A DNA stretch of 27,493 nt from HGM04593 sp045612305. Its GTDB lineage: Bacteria; Bacteroidota; Bacteroidia; Bacteroidales; Bacteroidaceae. Shown here piece after piece: positions 9,901-15,237 of the stretch. The position numbers and the translations under genes were made by a program. The DNA lies in assembly GCA_045612305.1 (NCBI GenBank), contig JAZKYU010000011.1, positions 1 to 27,493 of the forward strand. The letters are read 5' to 3'. The stretch's first letter is position 1. Each line of letters begins with the position of its first letter. The notes beneath the pieces were generated by a model, which saw nothing but the letters and a program-made list of their open reading frames with translations, was not told the origin of the DNA and ran no database searches.

Positions 9901-10968
9901 CTTGTAACGGTTGTTAAGGGGCTCGGTCCAAGGGGTTGCATAGTATGCTGCGTCGGCAAGCATAGCTGCCTCGTTCTCGTAGGGCATATATGTGGCAACA
10001 CCTTGCTCTTTGTTTTCGGCAAAGATGGTTTCGTCTTCCCAGTAGGGTGATGCAATCTTGGGTTTTTCAACTTGCTCGAAGGTAAACCAAGCGTTTTTGT
10101 CTGTTGCATCTTTTGCAACAAGTGTCATGCGGTTGTTCTTAAGGGTGTACATCTTGTCGCTCTTTCCTTTAGACACGATGATGTATGTGCCTTTCTGTCC
10201 TTTAACAGGCTCGAAGGTAAACTTCGCGTTGTTCCACACGCCTGCAACTGCGGGCCACTGAAGCAGGTAGTCGATAGAGGGGTTGCCGCCACCGTCGTCG
10301 AAGTTCTGGCCGTAGAAGGCGTTCTCCACAGCGAATGTGAAGAGGTCTATAGTCTTTATGCTCCAATATTGTCCGCGGTTTTCGGCATCCTCAACCTCGG
10401 CTACGATGCGTGCGTTGTTCTCGCCCGAGTCGCCGTTACCAAGCACTTGGTTGCTCTCTGCTGCCGAGCGTATGCGGTAGGTGAGGTTGTCGTCGAAACC
10501 TGCAAAGTCTGAAACCGTGAAGGTGAACTTTGCGGCGGGGTTTTGCGCTGCCTTCTCTTTTTCTATAAGCCCTATGCTGCCGTCTTTCTCTTTCACTGCA
10601 GCTACGGTGGGGTTGTTTGTGGGTATGAGCAGGCCGTTTTCAACCTTCCACAACTGTGCTTCGTCAGAGCCGTTGTTCTCGCCAAGCTCCACCTTGTTGC
10701 CTGCCGCGCGCATAGCGTGGTCGGTTACAGGGTTTATTATGCGCCAACTGCCCGAAAGCTCCGACACCTTCCAATATTGAGCAGCGTTGCGCTCCTCGTA
10801 ATCGGTTGTTCCCACTGCGTTGCCTTTTTTCTCGGTGACAACGTTCTGTTTTTTTCCTTGTGTGTAGATGTGATACAACTTGCCTTTTTCAAATTGTACC
10901 TGCGCAGCACCGCCTATTGCAAAAAGAGCAAAGAGGGCTGCAAGTGCAACGTGTTTGATTTTGAGCAT
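6988..10968 (-). CDS. Secreted GH2 beta-galactosidase-like enzyme with trefoil-like N-terminus
   Basis: This 1326-residue protein has a signal peptide (1-22, ending GGAAQ). Residues about 25-300 contain QxW-like strings (Q64-Y-W66, Q105-L-W107, Q200-Y-W202) that suggest ricin-type beta-trefoil carbohydrate-binding modules. From about 305 it is a complete glycoside hydrolase family 2 enzyme of the LacZ type: sugar-binding domain (SLNGTWKFNL, PVPSNWEMHGYDRPIYNN), Ig-like domain, TIM barrel (FFKGVNRHDTHP, RTSHYPNP) and a C-terminal beta-galactosidase small-chain domain ending in HDVGTMPIYSVP. The expected acid/base is Glu774 in SLGNEAGNG and the nucleophile is Glu841 in FICEYAHAMGN. LacZ of E. 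coli is 1024 residues; the extra length is the N-terminal lectin-like part. A near-ideal promoter lies about 60 bases upstream. It probably acts in the periplasm or at the surface on plant or host beta-galactosides. Confidence 0.93.
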   Translation of the reverse strand: MLKIKHVALAALFALFAIGGAAQVQFEKGKLYHIYTQGKKQNVVTEKKGNAVGTTDYEERNAAQYWKVSELSGSWRIINPVTDHAMRAAGNKVELGENNGSDEAQLWKVENGLLIPTNNPTVAAVKEKDGSIGLIEKEKAAQNPAAKFTFTVSDFAGFDDNLTYRIRSAAESNQVLGNGDSGENNARIVAEVEDAENRGQYWSIKTIDLFTFAVENAFYGQNFDDGGGNPSIDYLLQWPAVAGVWNNAKFTFEPVKGQKGTYIIVSKGKSDKMYTLKNNRMTLVAKDATDKNAWFTFEQVEKPKIASPYWEDETIFAENKEQGVATYMPYENEAAMLADAAYYATPWTEPLNNRYKSLNGTWKFNLVPEPSQRPTDFFEEGYNVDAWDEIPVPSNWEMHGYDRPIYNNVEYPHSNTPPFIKARPGYNDGGKNYGINPVGSYVRTFDVPESWDGRRTFIHFGGIYSAAFVWLNGEYVGYTQGANNVTEFDITKFLKKGDNKLAVQVFRWSDGSYLECQDMFRMSGIFRDVYLYNVPKAAVRDHYLTSTLDADRKNATLNVQLTIDNRDFEAEGKQIKVALYNPEGKLVAIDTVRQAMKAKIAAPQITATLDVKNILLWSAEKPNLYTLRVVQMNEKGAEEMAFSTKYGFRDIEIKNSIVYINGERVFFKGVNRHDTHPLYGRAVTTESMLQDVLLMKQNNINTIRTSHYPNPARMYAMFDYYGLYCCDEADLEDHANQSISDRESWIPAFVDRIDRMVLRDRNHPSVVMWSLGNEAGNGNNFGPCYDAAKRLDDRPVHYEGTRSNGSYGGGRFSDFYSKMYPGQAWMKQNTNNLDKPMFICEYAHAMGNAIGNLREYWEHIENSNSCIGGCIWDWVDQAIFDPYEIKDSIFRLHTGYDYPGPHQGNFCSNGVIPATREESAKLKEVKGAHQFIKFSLVSIDKKKNTATIKVKNTYNFTNLDEFMLVYESVKNGKIVSGKKTKLPAATTGGEVTLTIKLPKVNIAKAEKAGDELMLNLRAVHRQAQLFAEAGHEVALAQYAITERAPLAQITPAGEALMQTSALHEIKIGNSKVSVTFDPETGRLTNLAFNGKDVIAQGEGFLFDNHRWIENDRYHNTSNGLEAKGTCTVEVIDGNTVVKTTRKGSLCDTEINYTIYPQGIVDVDAKFIPHTSELRRAGLVCGIDSTLKNIEYYAYGPWENSNDRIDGVTVGRYNTTVAEMPERYVKPQSTGNREGLRELTLTNDKGEGIKIETEGKVNFSALQFTDKDLMDTQHMWELTPRPYTVLHLDAFMRGIGNASCGHDVGTMPIYSVPNQPLSYKLRISAVK

Positions 10969-11028
10969 AATTTATGTTGTTTTTAGTTATTCTTATTTTC
11001 GTTTGTGGCTTTTGTCCCATATTGAAGG

Positions 11029-11036
11029 CAAATATA
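11029..11036 (-). promoter_or_regulatory. -7 promoter element of the GH2 gene
   Basis: On the minus strand this is TATATTTG, a perfect TAnnTTTG. AATG lies 19 bases further upstream in the -33 position, a partial match to TTTG. The element is about 60 bases before the GH2 start codon and likely drives both the GH2 and Sel1-protein genes. Confidence 0.6.
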
Positions 11037-11111
11037 GAAAAAAAAGTTTAAAAAACATTGTAAATTGTGGGGAAAAAGGAGCTCGAAGTTGAAGACTTAT
11101 AGAAAATTAAC

Positions 11112-11141
11112 AAAAAATTCCCCACACGGTTGTGCAGGGAA
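11112..11141 (-). terminator. Intrinsic terminator of the Ddl/Mur-ligase operon
   Basis: Read on the minus strand, a 10-pair stem (two G-T wobbles) with loop AACC is followed directly by six T's. It lies about 80 bases after the stop codon of the Ddl-like gene and before the GH2 promoter, so it closes the three-gene operon. Confidence 0.8.
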
Positions 11142-11220
11142 CTTTAAGTATTGTTTTTTTATTTTATTGCCGCTTTTCTTGGGCGGGTGGGGTGTGCGCG
11201 CAGGGGTGCTTCCGGGTGGG

Positions 11221-12426
11221 TTACTTACCAAATTTTCCACCCATCTTGGCGCCGTTTTTTGCACCGCCACCGCTGTTGCCTTGTGCAAAGATGTTGTCGC
11301 CGTAGTTTACAGCTTTAAAACCGGCGTCTTGCTTGCGGCGCAGGGCTATCTCGATGAGCTTGTCGACAAGTGTGCCGAAGTTGTAGCCGCTGTACTCCCA
11401 CAAGTAGAAAGAGAGCGAGCCAGGGATGGTGTTTATCTCGTTTACAAAAATTTCGTCGGTTGCTTCGTCGATAATAAAGTCGATGCGGGCTACACCGTCG
11501 CAAGAGAGCGCACGGAAGGTGTCGCACGCCGCTTTTTGTATGAAGTTTGTGGTCTCCTCGGGGAGGTTTGCGGGTATCTCGCGCACGGTAGACTGCATAC
11601 CTTGACTTTGCTTGCCGCCTCCGTTCATATATTTGTCTTGGTATGAAAGAATTTCGCCGCTACGCACGGGTACCTCGCACACCGAGGGCTCGCACTCGTA
11701 GTAGTTACCAAGCACGGCGCAGTTTACCTCTTTGAGCTTCTGCACATATTTTTCGATGATTACACGGGTTGTGAAGGAGATTGCGTAGTCCACAGCCTCT
11801 ATAAACTCCTCGCGGTTGTGTGCAGCGCGTATACCCACGCTCGAGCCGCTGTTGGCGGGTTTTACAATTACGGGGTAGCCAAGTTTCTCTTCAACTGCGG
11901 CGATGGTGGCCTCTTGCTTGTCGCTCCACTCTTTATCGCTAAACCAACTATAGTCGATAACGGGTATGCCGCACTCTTTGAGTATCATCTTCATGGTTAT
12001 TTTGTCCATACCGTTTGCCGAAGCAAGGGTGTTGCAGCCGGTGTAGGGTATGCCACAAAACTCCATAATGCCCTGGAATGTACCGTCCTCGCAGTTTGTG
12101 CCGTGCAACGCGGGGAGTATTACATCGAGCTTTGTAACCACAGCTTTGCCGAAGAGGCTTTTTTTGCAACGGTAGAGGTTGGTGTCGCCGTATATAGGGC
12201 GCATATATACCTCTTCGCACATAGCGAGAAGTTTCTTTGTGTTGCGGTAGTTTGCTACGTTGAGCAAAGCCTCGCCGCTGTACCACTTACCCTCTTTGGT
12301 TATGTATATGGGGGTTATGTCATATTTCTCTTTGTCCATAGCGGCCATAGCTTGGTTGGCCGTGATTACCGAAATTTCATTCTCGACGGAGCGACCGCCG
12401 AACACTACTCCTACATTGGTTTTCAT
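11221..12426 (-). CDS. ddl: D-alanine--D-alanine ligase-like ATP-grasp enzyme
   Basis: This 401-residue protein joins two D-amino acids (D-Ala-D-Ala) using ATP in known homologues. Family marks in order are GGRSVENEIS (9-18), LPALHGTNCEDGTFQGIMEF (the HGxxGEDGxxQG region, with NC in place of GE), VIVKPANSGSSVGI (serine loop), DGVARIDFI and VNEINTIPGSLSF (metal and substrate loop). The omega loop keeps a Lys-Tyr pair (DKYMNGGG), as in D-Ala-D-Ala enzymes, and is not like the VanA D-Ala-D-Lac loop. It also carries a Gly/Gln/Ser-rich insertion. The C-terminal FYLWEYSGYNF replaces the usual sequence of housekeeping Ddl, so I place it in a divergent subfamily. The last 20 residues are Gly/Lys-rich. 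It lies 32 bases downstream of a membrane-bound MurF-like gene. Whether it is the cell's only Ddl or a second, specialised one cannot be told here. Confidence 0.88.
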   Translation of the reverse strand: MKTNVGVVFGGRSVENEISVITANQAMAAMDKEKYDITPIYITKEGKWYSGEALLNVANYRNTKKLLAMCEEVYMRPIYGDTNLYRCKKSLFGKAVVTKLDVILPALHGTNCEDGTFQGIMEFCGIPYTGCNTLASANGMDKITMKMILKECGIPVIDYSWFSDKEWSDKQEATIAAVEEKLGYPVIVKPANSGSSVGIRAAHNREEFIEAVDYAISFTTRVIIEKYVQKLKEVNCAVLGNYYECEPSVCEVPVRSGEILSYQDKYMNGGGKQSQGMQSTVREIPANLPEETTNFIQKAACDTFRALSCDGVARIDFIIDEATDEIFVNEINTIPGSLSFYLWEYSGYNFGTLVDKLIEIALRRKQDAGFKAVNYGDNIFAQGNSGGGAKNGAKMGGKFGK

Positions 12427-12458
12427 TGTCTTGTGTATATGTTTTTGTTTGTTTTTCT

Positions 12459-14030
12459 TTACTTGAAGTTGTCGGGGAGGTCGTTCTCGTAGAGCACAAC
12501 ATCGCCGGCGCGCAAAATGGTTGCAAGGTGCGCGTGTGCGTGGTTGAGATTGTCGGCGAGGAAATATTTCTCGGCTGGCATATTACCCTCTTTTATACCT
12601 TGCTCTATAGCTGCGCGGTTGGTTATGTTAACCACTATGGCGTAGTCGGCACAGCGGGCAATATCTTTCCCAAGTTCTTGGTTTGCTGTAGCTTGGCGTA
12701 TGCCCATCTCGACAAAACCCGGGGTGATGACGATGCGCTTGTTGCCCTCGCCCGCGGTGAAGTTCTTGAGTACCTCCAGGGCCATCTTTGCTCCTTGCGG
12801 GTTTGAGTTGTAGGCGTCGTCGAGCACGGTTACGCCACCCGATTTACGCATAGAGAGACGGTGCTCCACAGGCTGCAAGCGTGCGATAGCGTTTTTTTGT
12901 TTCTGCAAAGGAACTTGCAGTATGTCGGCTACGGCGGTTGCGGCAAGTATGTTTAGCAGGTTGCCCACACCAAGCAGGCGGCTGCTGAATTCTTCGTTTT
13001 CACCACCTTGTTTCGATAGCTCGTAGGTTACGCCGCTTGCGTTGTATTTAACGTTTGTGGCGCGATAGAGGGCACTGTTTTCCACACCGTAAGTTGTTAT
13101 TTTGCAGGGGAAGTTGGTCTTCTTGTAACTTCTTATGTGGGGCGAGTCTATGTTTATAATTCCGTAACCGTTACTAGGTAGGGAGTTTATTAGCTCAAAT
13201 TTTGTGTCTTGTATGTTTTCGACGCTTTTGAACGTTTCGAGGTGCATCTCACCCACTGCAGTAACTACACCTATAGTGGGGTGTACAAGGTCGCATATCT
13301 CTTTTATATCGTTCTTTTGTTTTGCGCCCATCTCCACTATGAACACTTGGTGATAGGGGCGCAGTTGCTCGCGCACGGTGCGTATAACGCCCAGCAGGGT
13401 GTTGAAGTTTCCTGGGGTTGCCAGCACGTTGTATTTTTCGGCAAGGACGCTCGCAAGGAAGTTTTTTGTGCTTGTTTTTCCAAAGCTGCCTGTAACACCT
13501 ATGATGATGAGGTTTTTATTGCTCTGGAGTATTCTTTTTGCGTCGTTATAGTAGTGCTGGTTTATGGCTTTCTCCACGGGGGTGTTAACTATGTTGGCAA
13601 GCAACATAACAAAGTCGGAAAAGAGGAGCAAGGCTGTTGCGACAACCACAAATGCTGTGGTTGAAAAGAGGGCGGCAGCGATGGTTGCTCCTGCATATAT
13701 AATTGTGGTTGTGGTGTAGAGGCGCTTAACTCTTGGAGTAAAAACCAAGGGAGTCTTTTGCTGCTCCTTTTTCCTGTTTATAACAAGGCTTGCGATGAGC
13801 AGTATGGCGAAAAGCGCGAGCTTGTACTCTTCTTTTGTTGGAATGTTCACAAGCAACATAAGCAAGGCGCAAACGCGGGTGCGCGAGAGTATGTTGTGGG
13901 GCGCAAGCCAACGAAAATAACGGCTGTATCGGTAGGATGAGAGTTGGAACATATGCAGGTCGTGCTTCACGGCACAGAGGGTGAAGAAGGTTATAAATGC
14001 GACCAGCAGGGTTATGGTAAAAATGTTCAT
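12459..14030 (-). CDS. Membrane-anchored MurF-like Mur ligase
   Basis: This 523-residue protein has an N-terminal part (1-165) with about four hydrophobic helices: about 1-20, 53-83 (as one or two), 108-140. The rest is a Mur ligase: ATP-binding P-loop GVTGSFGKTSTKNFL (about 179-193), ATPGNFNTLLGVIRTV, VEMGAKQKNDI, AVGEMHLETF and the late motif LDDAYNSNPQGAKMALEVL, all closest to MurF, which adds D-Ala-D-Ala to UDP-MurNAc-tripeptide. The usual MurF N-terminal domain that binds the UDP-sugar peptide is missing and is replaced by membrane helices. The usual GDMxELG string is PGFVEMG. The substrate is therefore probably not the ordinary soluble nucleotide precursor; a lipid-linked or other peptide acceptor is my inference. 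The gene sits between an alpha/beta hydrolase and a Ddl-like ligase, with an internal promoter just upstream. Confidence 0.88.
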   Translation of the reverse strand: MNIFTITLLVAFITFFTLCAVKHDLHMFQLSSYRYSRYFRWLAPHNILSRTRVCALLMLLVNIPTKEEYKLALFAILLIASLVINRKKEQQKTPLVFTPRVKRLYTTTTIIYAGATIAAALFSTTAFVVVATALLLFSDFVMLLANIVNTPVEKAINQHYYNDAKRILQSNKNLIIIGVTGSFGKTSTKNFLASVLAEKYNVLATPGNFNTLLGVIRTVREQLRPYHQVFIVEMGAKQKNDIKEICDLVHPTIGVVTAVGEMHLETFKSVENIQDTKFELINSLPSNGYGIINIDSPHIRSYKKTNFPCKITTYGVENSALYRATNVKYNASGVTYELSKQGGENEEFSSRLLGVGNLLNILAATAVADILQVPLQKQKNAIARLQPVEHRLSMRKSGGVTVLDDAYNSNPQGAKMALEVLKNFTAGEGNKRIVITPGFVEMGIRQATANQELGKDIARCADYAIVVNITNRAAIEQGIKEGNMPAEKYFLADNLNHAHAHLATILRAGDVVLYENDLPDNFK

Positions 14031-14063
14031 TTATGGCGTTTTTCTATGTTCTTAACAAGTATA

Positions 14064-14071
14064 CAAAGGTA
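14064..14071 (-). promoter_or_regulatory. Internal -7 promoter element before the Mur ligase
   Basis: On the minus strand this reads TACCTTTG, a perfect -7 box, 33 bases before the Mur ligase start codon and inside the gap after the hydrolase gene. No TTTG is found at the -33 distance, but a dyad lies there. Confidence 0.5.
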
Positions 14072-14082
14072 GGTAAATTATC

Positions 14083-14097
14083 CGATACAGTGTATCG
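14083..14097. promoter_or_regulatory. 15-bp palindromic operator-like site
   Basis: The sequence CGATACA-G-TGTATCG is a perfect 7+1+7 dyad. It lies just upstream of the internal -7 box at 14064-14071, in the place where the -33 element and spacer would be. Its size and position fit a repressor or activator site, but no regulator gene is adjacent. Confidence 0.4.
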
Positions 14098-14104
14098 TGT
14101 TCTC

Positions 14105-14869
14105 CTATTTATTCTTGGTGCTGAAGAAATTTTTCATCGTTTGTGTAAAGAGGCCTTGGTTTTCAAGGAACGAGAAGTGTCCTGTGCCGTGGGCTATCAC
14201 AAGTTTGGTGTTAGGTATGAGGCGTTCCATCGTTTTTGCGTCGGTGAGGGGGGTAGCTGTGTCGAGGTTGCCCCAAAAGAGGAGGGTGGGGGCTTTTATC
14301 TTGGGCAACAGCGGTGTGAGGTCTTCGTTGACCACCTTGGAGAGTATAGCACGCATCTTGGGTGATGCGTTGTTGTAGTCGGCCGAGCCTGCACCTTTGC
14401 GGCGTTTTTCTATTATGGCGTCGGCGGTTTTTTTAGGTAACAAGGTGTAGCACACCTTCTTGAGTAGCTTGTAGCTGTATACCTTATAATAATATTTAAA
14501 GGGGCGCTTGGGCTTTATGCCGGCTGCGTCGACAAGTGCTACACGGCTCGTTTCGTTGCGCGAAGCAAAAATTATGCTTATGCGCCCGCCAAAAGAGTGC
14601 CCAACAAGCGACGGAGCTTGCAGGTTCTCGTCTTTCACAAACTGCTCTACAAGGCGTGTGTACTCCTCGGTGCCCCACACCTCGCGTGGCTCGTCGGATG
14701 CTCCAAACCCCGGAAAGTCGAAGTTGTATACCTTGTGGCTCTGTGCAAGAATTTGTTGTATGTGTCCGAAGGTCTGGTGACTGCACCCCCAACCGTGTAA
14801 CAGAAGTATGGGTGCGCCCTCGCCGGCAACCTCTATGTTTACGTTTATGTCGTTGTAGCGATATATCAT
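14105..14869 (-). CDS. Alpha/beta-fold hydrolase
   Basis: This 254-residue protein is a compact alpha/beta hydrolase without a signal peptide. It shows the oxyanion-hole string HGWGCSHQTF (about 25-34), the nucleophile elbow GHSFGG (about 94-99), a helical lid rich in Lys and Tyr (PKRPFKYYYKVYSYKLLKK), the acid WGNLDTATP and the catalytic His in HGTGHFS. It is the first gene of the cassette with the MurF-like and Ddl-like ligases; 74 bases separate it from the Mur ligase. In that context it may cleave an ester, amide or peptide of a cell-wall or lipid-linked intermediate, but the substrate cannot be read from the sequence. A -7-like TATCTTCG lies 27 bases upstream. Confidence 0.85.
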   Translation of the reverse strand: MIYRYNDINVNIEVAGEGAPILLLHGWGCSHQTFGHIQQILAQSHKVYNFDFPGFGASDEPREVWGTEEYTRLVEQFVKDENLQAPSLVGHSFGGRISIIFASRNETSRVALVDAAGIKPKRPFKYYYKVYSYKLLKKVCYTLLPKKTADAIIEKRRKGAGSADYNNASPKMRAILSKVVNEDLTPLLPKIKAPTLLFWGNLDTATPLTDAKTMERLIPNTKLVIAHGTGHFSFLENQGLFTQTMKNFFSTKNK

Positions 14870-14896
14870 TTGGTTGTTGTGTTTTTTTTGTTTCCG

Positions 14897-14904
14897 CGAA
14901 GATA
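14897..14904 (-). promoter_or_regulatory. -7-like element for the hydrolase/Mur ligase/Ddl operon
   Basis: On the minus strand this reads TATCTTCG, one change from TAnnTTTG, 27 bases before the hydrolase ATG. The -33 region is poor. The identical octamer precedes mutS2 and the GH109-like gene at similar distances, which raises the chance that it is real. Confidence 0.4.
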
Positions 14905-15177
14905 GTTATTTATATTCAAATTACTGTTTTTTGTCTTATAATTATTGTGCAAAAAAAGGAGCTCCACGGCAATATAGTTGTTGCAAGGGTAAGGGCCTTA
15001 AAGCTTGTTCTTTTCATTTTCATAAGTTTATGTTTTGTAAATAATTCTCGAAAAGAACTTCCTCGGCACGTGCTGTGCCAATTAGTTGCAAAATTAAACA
15101 AAATATGTGGCTATTAAAGATTATTTTATAAATAATTGGCGTGCGCGGGCGATGTGTGTAAATATGTTGCCGAAAAT

Positions 15178-15209
15178 TCTGCGTTTCAGAATATTTTGAG
15201 TTATCTTCG
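15178..15209 (+). promoter_or_regulatory. Candidate promoter of mutS2
   Basis: TCTG (15178-15181), a 20-base spacer and TATCTTCG (15202-15209) lie 28 bases before the chosen ATG of mutS2. Both boxes differ by one base from TTTG and TAnnTTTG. This placement supports the start at 15238, because the earlier ATG at 15136 would lie upstream of the promoter. Confidence 0.4.
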
Positions 15210-15237
15210 CTCTGTTTTTTGCGATAGCCCCAAAACT

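Larger units (their letters stand above)
14870..15237. other. Divergent intergenic region between hydrolase and mutS2
   Basis: This 368-base AT-rich stretch separates two divergent genes. On the minus strand TATCTTCG (14897-14904) is a -7-like box for the hydrolase operon. On the plus strand TATCTTCG (15202-15209) is the same for mutS2. A small hairpin GGCAC-GTGCT-GTGCC lies near 15064-15078, and another, ATTCTG-CGTTT-CAGAAT, near 15176-15192. I see no convincing gene; the short open frames here are not supported. Confidence 0.6.

Noticed and set aside
11221..14030. Van-type glycopeptide resistance operon
   Set aside because: There are no VanH or VanX genes and no two-component regulator nearby, and the Ddl omega loop keeps the Lys-Tyr of D-Ala-D-Ala enzymes.
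14536..15117. 193-residue open frame on the plus strand
   Set aside because: It starts antisense to the hydrolase and runs into the intergenic region. Its composition is not protein-like and no motif is seen.
15136..15237. Upstream ATG start for mutS2
   Set aside because: The extra 34 residues do not fit the family, a promoter-like element lies after this ATG, and the family usually starts MIYPxNFE.
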